This document shows, piece after piece, positions 1 to 13,592 of a stretch of 64,000 nucleotides of DNA. Source of the DNA: Oxyruncus cristatus (lineage: Eukaryota; Chordata; Aves; Passeriformes; Cotingidae); contig VXAY01003155.1 in assembly GCA_013399855.1 (NCBI GenBank), positions 1,184,557 through 1,248,556 on the forward strand, read 5' to 3'. The notes beneath the pieces are model-generated. The model was not told the DNA's origin, did no database searches, and saw only the letters and a list, made by a program, of their open reading frames with translations. A program made the position numbers and the translations under genes. How positions within the stretch are numbered: position 1 is the stretch's first letter; the number at the start of each line of letters is the position of its first letter.

Positions 1-777
1 ATTAGTATTAAAATAGTGAGCTGTGTTAGCTTTTAATAGAGATTTCACCAATAATCATGTATTACTTTATCAATCTGTTAGATTGTCTGAAAGATTTGAT
101 ATGTAAATGGTTGATTGTGTAGTTTGAGATTTAATTCTAGTCCATGATGTCTGCATTCTAGCTGGTTTTTTTTTCTCACCTGCTGGCTACAAACTGCTTG
201 TAAGAAAATTAAGTTAATTTTTTCTCCTGGTTAAGGAAATAGCTTTGTGTTTATTAAGCAATATCAAAAGATTGTAGTGGTCTGCTTTTATTGTACTTAA
301 GTAGAAATAATTTCCTTTCGTGATGACCATGATAACAATTTTAACAGCAAAGTTTTTGTAAATTTTGACAGCCTATTGCTTATTCTCAGAGTTGCAGCAC
401 ATTAAAAATTTCTTGCTCCAAGTATGTTGAAATGTATCTGGGTTTGTGCCTCTGAACGGTGTTCGTATTAAAATTACCATATAAATAGAGGCAGAGTTGG
501 ACCGGTATGAGATTTTTGGATAAAGCAGGAAGAAGAAAAGGCACCACGATTTGCAAATAGGCAGCATGTTTGTGACAGATGTCTTCCTCTCCATACGTCT
601 GTTGGGTGGATAAATCTATTTTTTTTCTTTCTGTGTTTATAGCGGTATTGTCACCAAACATCTGTTTGTGAAGTGAAAAATATTAACATTTAGATTTTCT
701 CAGTGCTTTGAAGTCTTTGTATTATCTATAATCGTTGAAATAATGTACCTAATATGTTTGTTTCTTAACTGTGGCAG
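1..777 (+). other. DPH6: DPH6 intron (3' part), upstream of first visible exon
   Basis: AT-rich intronic sequence ending in a 3' splice site: a T-rich stretch and TGGCAG at 772-777 just before the exon. I looked for the preceding DPH6 exon (the segment rich in N-L-R-P-A-E-N in family members) and did not find it, so it lies upstream of base 1. The overlapping open frames on the - strand at 373-661 have no recognisable product. No transposable element is evident. Confidence 0.75.
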
Positions 778-971
778 GGCAGACTGATGAATTGGACAGC
801 TATATGTATCAGACAGTAGGACACCATGCCATTGACCTGTATGCTGATGCACTGGATCTGCCACTCTATCGTGGTTTCATAAAGGGTACCAGCGTAAATA
901 CTGGAAGAGTGTATATGGCGTGTCAGGGAGATGAGGTTGAAGACCTTTACCATCTCATGAAACTTGTTAAG
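778..971 (+). CDS. DPH6: DPH6 coding exon (probable exon 3), about residues 42-105
   Basis: First visible coding exon of diphthine-ammonia ligase, the cytosolic enzyme that uses ATP and ammonium to amidate diphthine on elongation factor 2. The 194-nt exon starts with the last two bases of a split codon (GG) and then reads QTDELDSYMYQTVGHHAIDL, near-identical to the family, ending in GDEVEDLYHLMKLVK. The acceptor is GGCAG|GG at 777/778; a second AG at 781-782 is possible but would drop the conserved glycine codon and one glutamine. The donor is AAG|GTATGC at 971/972, phase 0. The ATP-binding SGGKDS loop of the N-type ATP pyrophosphatase domain belongs to an upstream exon outside the window. 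Some variable positions differ from human (for example R to G after PLYR). No stop or frameshift is seen. Exon numbering follows the human gene from memory. Confidence 0.95.
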
Positions 972-2194
972 GTATGCTGATTGAAAAGAATTATATAATT
1001 GGGAATAATTATATTGCTTAACTCATTTATGAATTTAAGTAAATGATCCACTTAGGTATTTACAGAAAGCTTTAAGCTAAAAAATGGAACACTTTTACAG
1101 GTTTTATTTCTATTCCTTTCTTTCTTCCTGGCACTGTAAATATAAAACATAACTAAATTCCTTTTTCCCACAATGTGAATCAGACTTACTAGCCAAAACC
1201 TTGTTTTTATTTAATAAAAGCACCTGTAACAGGTGCTTGGCATATACTACAAAAAACATAATTGTGACAATCACCTATAAATAGAATGTTTAAGTTGCTT
1301 TGTATTTGAAATAATGCATCACTTCATTACTGTAATGAGAGATCTTTTGGATTTGGGGCATTTATCAATGTATTGAAAGTAATGTCTAGATATTTGCATT
1401 TGACTACACTTGAGCTCTGTATACCAGAATCTGCTATTTGTCTATATGTTACAGATCATTTACAAAGTGTTACAGAATATTTTACAGTGATAGTTTTGAT
1501 CTTGGTAGTCCTGTATCTATATTCTAATATATGACATAATAGCAATACCATTTATCAATCCTTCTTAGCTATAAAATCAATTAAAGGGAGATGATGAGCT
1601 TATTTTCTAAAACACTTAAAATTTATTCTCTGTTCTTTTTAAAAATCTGTCATATAGTACTTTATTTTCTACCAGAATTAAATCAAATCTCGTTGAAAAA
1701 GTAGAAAACCTCCCATTGACTCTAGAGGTTTCCCACAGAGTTTCACTGAACGTGCTATGTCCATTTCAGCTAATTGTGTTGATGTCTGCTGTGCTGAGTA
1801 CTAAAACCAATACAGTGTTCAGAAAATCATAATTGTTATCTTAAAGAAAGTAAATACATAATTTTATTGATCAAACTGATAGACTACTTTCTAAAATTTC
1901 AATTAAAGATGGTTTTACTCTTCAGGTCAGGTATTGAACATTAATTATCTAGCTCCCTTTTCTTCACTGAAATGAGAATTGAGATTCATGAACCTAAAAG
2001 CTTCATGTTTTATTCTGTGTTCAGTTTAAAACCAGATCAAATTGCAGATAAGACCCAAAAATGTGGGTGGAGTGCAGAGTGCTTCCTGAACCATCTTGCA
2101 GTCAAATATTACATCATCTAAACATTTTGGGCAGGGTAATCCTGTTCATCTAAAGTAAAATCAAGATCATACACCTGTTGGAGTATGAGACTAC

Positions 2195-2470
2195 GAAACA
2201 GGAGAACAGCGCATGTAGGCACTACAGCCTCAAGTTGTGCTGGGGAGGTTTAGATTGGATATTGGGAAAAATTTCTTCACTGAAAGGGTTATCAAGTGTT
2301 GGAACAGGCTGCCCAGGGAAATGATTGAGTCACTGTCTCTGGAGGTATTAAAGACATATAGCCTGGGTGCCTAGGGGCATGGTTTAGTGGTGAACTTGGC
2401 GGTGTTAGGTTAGTGGTTGGACTCTATGATTTCAAGGGTCTTTTGGAACCTAAATGATTCTATGATTATG
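2195..2470 (+). mobile_element. CR1 LINE, 5'-truncated 3' end
   Basis: About 275 bp of CR1 3' end in sense orientation to DPH6. Recognisable landmarks in order are a GGGGAGGTTTAGATTGGATA block near 2243, GGAACAGGCTGCCCAGGGAA near 2300, the TTGGACTCTATGAT block near 2418 and the terminal ATGATTCTATGATT at 2453-2466. It retains only the end of the reverse-transcriptase frame and the 3' UTR, as usual for avian CR1 copies, and is dead. The left boundary is approximate because the first 15-20 bases are diverged. Confidence 0.92.
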
Positions 2471-5400
2471 CTCTAAAGTGCTTCATAGAGGTTTTAAATG
2501 GAATGTGCATATCACACAGTACAGGAATCAAAGGCAATATGATACAGCAGTTTAAAATTATTTTTGAACCATGATAGTATTAGAAAGCGGAAGGACTAGT
2601 ATCTACTGTGTCTTAAAGCTGCATGCTAACAGCTTTCTGCTGCTGGGTAAGATAATAAATTACTGATCAATTTAATTAAAAATGGGCAAATTAGTGGCAA
2701 TTAAGATGATACTTTCTTTACGATTCTTGCTGTCTTTGGAGGAATGGATGCCTGACATAAATTAATGCTAATGTTAAATCTTGACAACTTCTGCTTTGGA
2801 AGTTTGTACATGATAATTATAACTATAGTTGAAAGAGATGTTATCAGGTTGTCTGGAACTAAATAAGTATTTCTTTCCTATATAGAAATATTAATTTCAC
2901 TGTGTGATATCATAAAGCGTACATATTAACAATATACTGCCTTTGTGTTAGCTTTGTATAGCCATGTTTTTAGAGTCAAACCTAGCTATGAAATTCTGAT
3001 AGGAAAGTTTCAGGAAGATGTCTTGCATATTTTGATGAGTAATGACAAAATTATCAGAGGGACTTAAACTACAGCAGCTGTGGGTTTTTAATTTTAAGAA
3101 AAAGACATTAACATTTTTCTTCTCTGTGTTAACAGTACCTTTGAAAGCTTTCTAGTTTTATTTTTTCACATTTTTTAATAACTGCTGTTTAGTAGCTTTA
3201 CTATGTAAGTCTTAATCACTGGGGATTTTGCTTTAGGAATTTTTTTCCCCAGATGTTAATAGTTTCAAACAGAGAAGTCAATTTGCATTCTCTTGAAGGG
3301 AGGGGAGGAATTTTGTGGAAGCCTTGTCAAAACCATCCTTGAGTGGTTGTAATTTTAAAACACTGGTCAAATAACATAGCTCTGTTTTTCTGTTAAATGG
3401 TTCGGGGCCAAGAATACAGGTAAGGTGTGTCTAGATCAAAATAACACTGTGCGCCTCACTTTCTGTTTGCAAAGAATGCTTGTATTGCAAGTACTTTAGA
3501 AAAAAAATTAAAACAAAACACATTTGAAAAACTGTATGAATTTGAAAATATTCAGTGTTTTTAAAAACAATGTTATTAGAACAAGATTTCTAAACAGTAA
3601 AATATTCCCTTGCAGTTCTGGGAAAACCAGGACAACAATCCTGTTCTAGTCCATGTGACTCAGCGAGTGATACTGACTGCCAGTGACTGCAAACCTGTTA
3701 ATTTTATTGTCACAAACCCAGGTGATTGATAGGTATAAAGGAAATTTGTATTTATTTTTTAGTTGCCTAATGCCACGTTTTAGATTCTGTATTCAATATA
3801 TATTGTGAAACATATCAGAGTATTTATATGATGTCTAAATGTATCTCACTAGGCAGTCCTCACCTGAAAGTAGAATATTTACATTGTGAGAAGTGTAAAT
3901 CCTGAACTCTACAGGAATAATTTAATCTCCTTTCAGTGTTACTGAACAGGGATTGCTGACACCCTTGTTTGTCCATATTTGTATTGGAGATTTTCCTAGC
4001 AAAGCATGTAAGCACTAGAGAGTTTCTTAGTTACCTGAATTATCCTTCATGGTTTTTACAATGGATGTGTCTTAGAAATCCGGGAGAAAACTGTATTTCA
4101 TTCCCTCTACTGGTGGGAAAGACTGGAGCGTGGAGAGGTTTGGGGAAACTTTCCTACAACATCTCAATTTAGGTATATTGAACTGTTGTCTCCTCTTTTC
4201 TGTGTAATTATGATCTTGTTCAAATAATACATTGATTATTTATACAAGCACATACTTTAGATGGGTTGAATGTTGGATTATTTTCTGTATCTCATGGAAC
4301 TATGGCTTAACTTTTGTTTAGCAGCTTCCAGGCTGTACAAACCAATACATGATTATTTATTCCAGTGCTCAGTTTCAGTAGACACTTCTGTCCTCTTTCA
4401 AATTTCTTGCCTTATCTCCTCTTCTCAGTGAATCTTTGCCTTTATTTGGTAAGCTTCCACTTCTGAAGTAATTACCAGAGTTCTTGAATTTGATAAAAAT
4501 GTTTTTCTTCTAGCTGCCTAATTTTTTTTCAATAACATGTTTAATTACTTGAATTTTTTTAATAAATATTTTAAAAGTTGTTTCTCTATATAGTTCCTTT
4601 ATATTTCCCCATATTTATTATAAATCATGAAAATGGATTTTTAGTGGATTTTCAGTTTCAACATATAATTTCTGTCCGAGTTCTTTTTATTGTGCAGTTA
4701 GTGCATTCAGAACCTGCAAGCTTACAAAAAATGGAGTCCACTTGAAGGAAATTTGTATATTGGCTCCTCAGGGCTGAAGGAATATTAATTATGAAATCAT
4801 CTGTTGATCATCAACTGAAAACCAAGAACTGATGTTGGATGTATTTGATGTATGAAACATTTGAATAATAATAGCCTTTACTAATGACACTGTTTCATTT
4901 TACCGGTAATGTGGAAGGGCAAAGAAAGAAAATTTGTTTTCTAAAATATTGTCACATTCTGGAGCAGTGATCTTAAAAGTCAGTCGCTAAGAATAAGTAA
5001 AGTATTTTTTAGTTCCAGAAACAAAGAGCTTATTAAGACAGTTTGACTCCTGTATTTAATAGTTATTTTTAAGGACAGGATAGTGATTTTTTAAATGGTC
5101 CTAGATGGTGTTTACTGCCTAAGAGTTAAAATTGCAATAGCAGTGACATTTTATATGTTATTTAAGATGATGTTTTGTCTCAGACAAGGTACATTAGCTG
5201 TGTGGGTTCAGGTGGAATGAAAGTAACTTAGGTCCTGTAAGTATTCAGTGAAACTCCCTGAGACTTGGATTTCTTCAGGGTTTGAGATGAATGGATAAAA
5301 TACACAAGGTTATTCTGTGGCCTTCAGATAGGGATTAATTCCCTCACAGAAGATAAAGCTTTCAGTTCTTTGGTATTGCTAATAATCTTCCGTGCTAAGG

Positions 5401-8130
5401 AAACAGTCTTCCTTTCACCTTTCTCCAGAATTCAGGTGCTTTGGTCAATGGGTAAAAAGAGTTCTCAGATTCAATTTGGTGACTGACTTTCTGTGGCTTT
5501 TGTACAGCCAAAGGTTTAGGTGCTCCCAGCAGGAAAAATCCATGAATAAATGTAACGTAGTATGTTACTTCAGGCATTGCTTCCCTGTCTTCACTGTCAT
5601 AAAATGCATTTTAAAGAAGTAGTAAAGTATATAGGAATAGCCATTTGGCTTTTAGCTGTCCATTTTAAATCAACTCTTGGTATACATATGTGTGGCTTCA
5701 GTTGTGGTATGTACATGATAAAGACTAGTAGTGTACTCTTAACTCATACAAATAAGGTTTGCAGAATTTCTTAGGAGTCTTAAAGATCTCAATAATTCTT
5801 AGCTGTTGAATCCTGATTGACTTCAAGAATCTGAAATCTGAGGTTCTCACCATGATGTTCACCAAACTATTTTTGCAGTTTTTAAGTTCAGACAAAGTAG
5901 GTGTCCCACTCTCACTGATGGGATTCAGAGATTTTAGAAGTATGCAGAAGAGTTCTGTTCTAGTAACTTCTCATGTTTTCAGTTGAAGAAAATCTGGTAT
6001 TTTCCCTATTATGATCTGAATTATCTGTAGGTTTATAGATTAACTCCTCAGAGTTACATTTCTCAATTTTGGAAAAAGATTAAATTATAGGGAGAAGTAT
6101 TTTTCTTTATGCTAATTTCCAAAATAATCACTCCTCCCTGGTTTTTTTGCCTATATATTTATTATTGCAATTCACAAATACTGTGTCCTTGATATTTTGA
6201 TAGATTAACTTTATATATAATTCAGCGGCTGAAATATAGAATTTATGTATAGCAAGGGAAATTATAAGTACGGAAAAATCTGTAAAAAATCTTCAATGCC
6301 CATTTAGGGGGAACAGTCATAGATAAAACAATGGAATTTATTTATTGAGCCCATTACTAGGACATGGAAGATAAATGTGAACTTTTAGAAATTGTATAAT
6401 GTAGCTGTCTAGACTGACAAAAAATAACTGTGCTTCTTTGTAAAGTAAGATTTTTTTTTTTTGAGACAAAATATTTGCTGTGTTTTTTCATAAACTAAGT
6501 TCCTCTTCCTTTTCTAATGAGTAGATTTTATCTGCAAGGATTTGAATTGTCCCTTTGCACTCATCATGTTAAATGATTCCCTTTTTTTAATCGACTTGTT
6601 ATTTTTTCTTTTAATTAATTCTGGATTGGAGATCCATAACTTCCTCTACCTCAGGGGTGACCATTGTCATCAAAAGTGAGTAAGAGTGTGAATTAAGGGA
6701 AGAGGGTAAGAAGTAATTGCATAGTTGGCAGTGCTTTAAGCACTGTAAAAATAATTAAGTAACTTGTTCCATTCAAAAGACAGGGTTTGTTTAGGTTGGT
6801 TTGTTTTGTTGGGTTTTTTTTAGTATGAATTTTAAAATGAGATGGGAACAAGGAAATTTTTTAATCAACAGGATGCCTGTCATTCTCTGTGTCTCATCTG
6901 AACGGCTCAGGCGGGGTCAACTTTTTTTTTTTTCCAGAAGGGGATCTTCAGCAATATCTTTGAGGTAGTTTCTTCCTGTGAGAAATGTTGAGCTTTATGT
7001 AAACAGAAAAGTCACTGTATTTCTCCCTGTTAGTTATGTGGAGTTGTTTTCACTCACTCTCAGTCTTTTTGTGTTAATATTGAATAAGCAGAGACAGTCA
7101 GGCTGGTGGTGAAAGGTGGTAAGCAAGCCGGAGGGCTTGTTCTGGTCAACTTTAAACCTCTGATTGCCAGGTTTTCCTAATTTTCCATTTCCAGGGCATC
7201 TCTAGTGTGACCTTGCCTGCTGAATATGATGTTCTGGGTTGCAAGATTCTCACATGCATTTGGGAATGGGCAGCCAGGCATTGTTTACAGGATGCCAAAT
7301 GAACCGTGCGCTCACAGCAAGTTTGATAAACACACATTTCCTCCTTTTATCAGTGAGATTGCAGAATGTGAAGTATGAATTTCCAGTTTTACTCCTTCCC
7401 CTCAGACCTTTTCCTGTTTAAAAACTGAATCTCACTAATTGGATGATGATACATCCTTAGTTTTTGGGTTGCCTTTTTTTGTTTTTGATGTTTTGAATTG
7501 AGCTTACTGGTCACTGACACTTTATTTCAGTGCTACCAGGTTTGGTAGACTTTCAGATAAAAGCTTTCCATTTGCTCAGCACAGAAAAGGTTCATCCCTA
7601 TCAATGTAAAGTGAATGCTAATTAACAGTAATGACTTCTAATCACTTTGCTTTTATACTCTTTTAGGAGCACTGCTATTATCCAGTGTAGTTAAGTGAAA
7701 TGCTTGTATATGAATCAACAATGCTGTATTTCTTCTCAGAGCTATTGCTCATAATCAAGCTTTGAATAAATTGCGATAGTAAAATTGGTTTTAATGTGTT
7801 CTATTGCATGGGGAGAAAGGAACCTTAAATATCTTGAATATTTAGAGAGTTATTTATTAACATTTTGGCATTCAGTATTGTAGTTAAATGGAAAAATATA
7901 TTAAGATGTTAAGTCAATTTTGAAAACATTATCAAAACTTTTTTCATCATTTGAATTTTATTTAAGTGACATGCATAGAATCAACAGTCTCTGAAGCAGC
8001 CCCATTTGGATCCAATTGCATCTCTCTAGGAATGTACTGCAAATTTCTGACTTTAAATGCAGTTAAGTTTCAAATAGAACAAACGTGGATCTTTAATTGA
8101 GAACTTCACCTGTTTTAGCCTAGTGTCCTA

Positions 8131-8131
8131 G

Positions 8132-8162
<31 letters not shown>
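8131..8162. repeat. (TA)n microsatellite
   Basis: Uninterrupted TA dinucleotides broken once by a TG step, about 32 bp. Simple intronic repeat. Confidence 0.95.
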
Positions 8163-11100
8163 CAACATAGTATGCATTTATCATGTCTTTTATTAAGACA
8201 ATGTATCTAAAAAACAGTTTTCTTTACCTGCATGCAAGCTGCCTGCCTGACTGCAATCATATACACTTCAAAAAGAGTATAAAAGTAATACTAGTGAAAT
8301 TTTTATCAACAGCTGGAAACAATAAAACAAGGTGAAACTTTATTTTCGCCAAACTAGAATGCTAGAAGCAATGCTAATGAAAAGAGATTATAGACTGGTA
8401 GTATATTTCAAACAATTTTAAAGCAATTCTTATTCAGAAACAGAATTAGCTTGAAGACAGAATATATGTGAATTTGAAATTTAGTCAACTTACCCACTCT
8501 AACATTGCACATGCAGGGCCTGTTTGGAAGCTAGAGATGGCAAAATCTGGATGAAACTCATTTCTGACATGAAAATTAGTTTTTGTTTTAATTTATCTTT
8601 TATTAATAAGTTGCTTGAAACAATTACTTAAACCACTTAGAAGAAATTCTAGGTCTTAGTGTTTATGAAGGAACTGGGGGTCTTGCGTAGTAAGCATATT
8701 TGTGTTGCCTGGTTTTGCAACTTATAAAAAAAATTAGATTTTCATTTTCTGTGGCAGTTTCCTTTAATGTAATACATCTGTCTTTGCATGCTTAGAGACA
8801 CAATTCTTTCACAGTTACCATCACAGTTCTTGTGGATGTGGATGTGAGTGAGTATCCACAGGCACCGTCTGTGGTTTTGATTTTGTTTTGTTCATTCATT
8901 CACATAGCTTCAGACAATTTTCTGGTATGTTTAGTTTGCTTGAGCATCTTCTCTGTTAATGTTTATTCTTTGTTTTATTATGAAGTCATTGCCTAAATTA
9001 AGTTCAAATTACCTTCCATGTAGCCTTTACTCTTGAAATGCAAATTTGAGTCAATGTTCATAGAAGTCCTGTGTTCTTTTGCTGTAGTGTTGTAAAACAT
9101 GCTGTTTGTGGGTTTTGCCACTGCAATGTTGATAAAACACAACACCTTTCTTCTCTGAAGTTTTATGAAATGATTGATACCTTCCATATCTTATTTCAGT
9201 ACTTTGGTTTCGTACTTGGCATCTTCATAATGCTTTTAAAGGATAAAAATGAAATATATAAAAAAAAAATTATTCTGTACTGAGTTAATTGGCTGTTTTA
9301 TATTATTTACACTTCTCATTAGGCAGTAGTAATATACATTTTAAAATTCATTAGTGTTTAATGAAATGTAGTTGGGGTTATTTCTAATAAAATACAATCA
9401 GGGACAGGCAAACTTTCATATAAACTAGCATTTATCAAATATCTTTTCATAAATATTTGTATCTTTGAATCCCATTCATTGTGTAAAAATCATTTTGCAT
9501 GGAATTACTTAGTTATTTTAGCTGACTTACTTAGCATACCTTCCCCTTTCATGTGAATGTCATACTTAGAGCAGTCTCAAGGTTACATTTTTTTCAGCTG
9601 GATATTTGCTGTTTCTGATCGGTATATTTAAAGGTAATTCTTCTGGAAAGGCTGGGCTTTAATTTGGTTTATATTGCACCAATGTTACTGCTTTCAAAGT
9701 AGAAATGATTGATTTGTAACTGTCATTATGAAAAGAAATAAAAGGGAACTGGCCTTTTACGCTGTGAAAGGACTGTATAGTGTGAAGATATTCTTTCTGT
9801 TGATAAATTCTGCCTGTGGAAGAATTGCATAACAGTCATCATTCATTTTCATATTGATTATGAGTGGAATGCCAGTAATAGGTTGCTGTTTGCAAAGGAT
9901 AAGGTGGCACTATGATTAGTTACCTTTTCCATGGAAAGCACGACAAAGGAAAATGCCAAATGTGTGCACTGCGGTATTCCTATCAGCCTGACAGTCTGTT
10001 ACATGAACTTTTTTTTCAGTCTATTTTCCGTCAGAAATACTGCTTCAGTCTTTTTACCTTATTATTGTTTTAGGTTTAGTGCATTTGCATGCTCTCCTAA
10101 CTCCAGATTCTTTCCTTAGTTAGTTATTTATTTTCTTGACAATCTTCTGTTCTTGGGCCCTATCACCATTATAACTCTTGAAAACTGATACAACAGTGCC
10201 CTCTGTAGTTTCTCCCTACGTGGTTACTACCTGCAGCTGGCTTTGAGCATTCAGGTAAAGAACAGGATGTTTAGACTTATTTTTAGCTCAAACAAAAGCC
10301 CATTTTTTCTTAAGGAAACATTTTGATTTTTCACTGACTGTTTTATATGCAAGAAAGGGAACAAAAGAGGCTGTTCTGAGTCATCTTCTAGGTTTATAAG
10401 ATCTCCTGTCATTATCTAGTGAAAATCTGAAATTTTATCAGGCATTCATTCAGGGCAGTCATTAAAACTGGATAGAATTTTCTGAGTTGTTAGGCTTTTT
10501 GAAGCTTTTGTTTGAAATGCAGCTTCAAAACAAAAGAATTTTAAACTTAGTTCCTTTGTGCTTGCTGCTTCTCCTAAATTAGTTCTTACACGATCTGCCA
10601 GGGACTAAAGACATGCTCACCATCAGAACACCTAAGCTTTATTAACGATGTTGTTTAATTCACACAGTGACTGAAGTAATTGTTGTTCATTAGCATTGAT
10701 TTGTCTCCAAAACTCATTTACAATTTAGATTTCTCTTTTACCTCATTGTAGCTTAATGTGCAAATAACTTTTTAGTCTGTGTTTTCTGCAGAACTCATTG
10801 GATGGGTTCAGAATTGAACGTACATGTTCCCTGCACTCGCATACGTGCATGTTCATACTCATACGCTGCCATTTAAATATTATAGACTACAATAAAAAAG
10901 CATGACCTTTTAAAAAAATAAATGCTTTAACTACAATTAGTTTCTTCTGTAACAGCACCATAAAAGTCACTCTGTGAAAAGTTAAATGGCTTTATTTTAT
11001 GATGGGGAGTGTTAATGTACGTGTAGAACACATCCTTAATGCACTTCTATGAAATGAAAATCATAAGTCATTGCAGTAAATTATAGTTAATGATGTAACC

Positions 11101-12069
11101 ATTGATGGCTATTCAAAACATTCCTGTATCTCTAATGATTTGTGTAAAACACATGACTGACCACATGGCTTAGTTTGTTTGGAACAGTAGATAGATAAAT
11201 GTACCAGCTTTCTACTTCTGAAGACCATTTTTTCTGTGTAGCAAGTGATAAGATTTTTGGTGGAGTAAATAGTACATCACAAACCACTTTCAGGATTTGA
11301 GATATGGTAATAAATAGAGATGAAGACTAATTTAATATTAAATTAGGAGATGAGATGCTTCAGAAATGTAGTGTGTAGAAGCTTTTTTTTTTTTCCTGTT
11401 TTATGGGTAATTACTAGCCTCTAGTCATACAATGTCTTTACTTTTTATTGTGGGATTTTTTTTTATGCTGAAATGTTGCTGGAGGAAGCAACTATTATGG
11501 CATAATGTGCACTGGCTAATCCAGAAAATACCCCTTATTTACTGTCCATTAACATAATTCAATTACAGAACTAAAAAGGTTACCCATGTTCTTTGAGTAA
11601 AGCAACTCTCATTCTACTGACAGAAAAGTAATGTGGCCAAGTAATTTAACAATAAAGGTGATTTAATCAAAAGTATTTTCCTTCACTCGAAATTTAAACT
11701 CTGAATCAAGCCTAATTCTTGCACCGATTGCATAATTATTGTTAGTCTTAAGTATTGGGAGGGGAGAAGGGTGTTAATTTTTGTTAGTGAGCTTCTTCAT
11801 GCATGGGGATTTTCTTATGGTAAAACAAGTATTATTTTTTCAAATAGTATGGCCAAATTATGGATTGTTTTTAAAGTGATCTTGAAAGCTTACTTTATGA
11901 AGGAAGGGGAGAAATTGAGTATTAGAAAAAGAGGCTATATAAATTTCTACTTTAAAGTAAATAGCTACTTTAGATATAATTTTAATATTTTTAATGAAAC
12001 TTCATCACAGTTCACTGTCTTTAAACAAATCTGCAACAAGATCACTGGGAATTTTGCTTAGAAAATGAA

Positions 12070-12097
12070 TTCTTAATTAAAATATTTTAATTAAGAA
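12070..12097. repeat. Perfect 28-bp AT-rich palindrome
   Basis: The half-site TTCTTAATTAAAAT is followed at once by its exact reverse complement, with no spacer. Perfect palindromes of this length in AT-rich intron may be chance, a cruciform-prone site or the relic of a small inverted repeat. No flanking target duplication is seen. Confidence 0.9.
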
Positions 12098-13551
12098 AAC
12101 AAGTACAGGTCATTTGTTGTGTGATCTGGTTAGCAGTGAGGAAGGTCGTAATTTTAAACTGCAACCTCTGAAATAGATAAGGTGTTGTCTATTTAGAAAA
12201 ATGAATAATATGTCTTTTCTTGCAATGAAACTAGCCAATTAAGATTCACCATAATTAAAATAGTGATAAATATAGACTACAGTATTGGAGACGATGAATT
12301 TACAGCTTTTCTGTCTACTGAGAGCTGGCATAATTTACCAAGATGTGGGCAAAGAAGTGACAGATGCTTCTAGGAAATGTCCTGTTTAGTCCACATATTC
12401 TTCTGTTTGGTTAAAGTGTCAATGACTTTAGCCCATTCTATAATCTGTACTTCCCCCCAAAACACCATGCTTCTTTTCATTTAGTTGGATTATGTAATCT
12501 ACGTCTGAAATCTTTAATGAAGGAGAATATATGTTTAAGGGAAATTTGTAGTTGAAAATACTTGTTTTCAAATAACTTGCTTAAGAATGATCCTTTTCAA
12601 ATGTCCTTTCATAAAATCTAAGCTGATGCAAAGTAGTTAAGGATATTTCTGAAGAATGTCTTAATTTAATTCCTAGTATTTCTTTGATTCTGACATACCA
12701 AAAGATGTGGAGACTGAATATTGGGAATATATTTTATATGTAAAAAAATAAATATCTATTCCAATTTACTTGATTAACAAATGCCTACACTATAGCACTA
12801 GTTATAAGAAGAAAACCAAATGTTACTGTCTAAAATGGAACATTATTTGACATAACAGAAGAACTATTGACTTTTCTCACTGGAGACATTTATAAAACTC
12901 TTTTTTTATGACCGTAGGACGTATGGTTATGCCTTTATGATTATATTTAAGTTTTTTATGCTTTTTGTTAGGATATTCTTTTAAAGACATTTTTTTATTT
13001 TACTTTTAAGACATTCTTTATTTCTCTAGAACTTGATCACATGAGAGAGAATCTTTGATGGCATATTATTTTTAAATGAAATAACAGTATTTAGGTTTAA
13101 CTTGGTTACTTAATGGCCTGGTTTTATAACTTCAGGAAATAAAGATGAATCCTCAAAATGACTGTGAAGCATCAGTAGATCCTGAGAAGTTAGGTACTGA
13201 AAACAACTGAACACTTTTCCTTTGAAGTATTTTCTTAAGGACCTGTTTATTCAACATTCCTTAGGTATCTTGTTTTGTCGTCTTCTGCGTTATTCACAAC
13301 CCCCATTTTTTTTCTTTTCTGTTGTTTTGCTTAGACAGTGACTTGTTAAGTAGTTGGGGTTTGGCTTTTTTTTTTTAATTTGTGGTGTACTTTTAGTATC
13401 TAGAATAGTGATACCCGTGTATTTCAGGAAGGCACAGTTTATTACAGATTATGTCATTCAGTAGGTACATTAAACTACCTGGCATAGCTTTGTCATATTT
13501 TTTCAAATTCTGTATTTCCTGGCCAATGTACCAGCACAAAAAAGGATTAAT

Positions 13552-13592
13552 CTGTATATGTATATGTATGTGTNNNNNNNNNNNNATATATA
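13552..13592. repeat. TA/TG microsatellite containing an assembly gap of 12 N
   Basis: A TATATG/TATG repeat enters the N run (13574-13585) and ATATATAG leaves it. The gap therefore sits inside a simple repeat, and its real length is unknown. Confidence 0.9.

Noticed and set aside
373..661. Two overlapping - strand frames of 73 and 91 codons near the left edge
   Set aside because: No recognisable domain, no splice context, and AT-rich composition.
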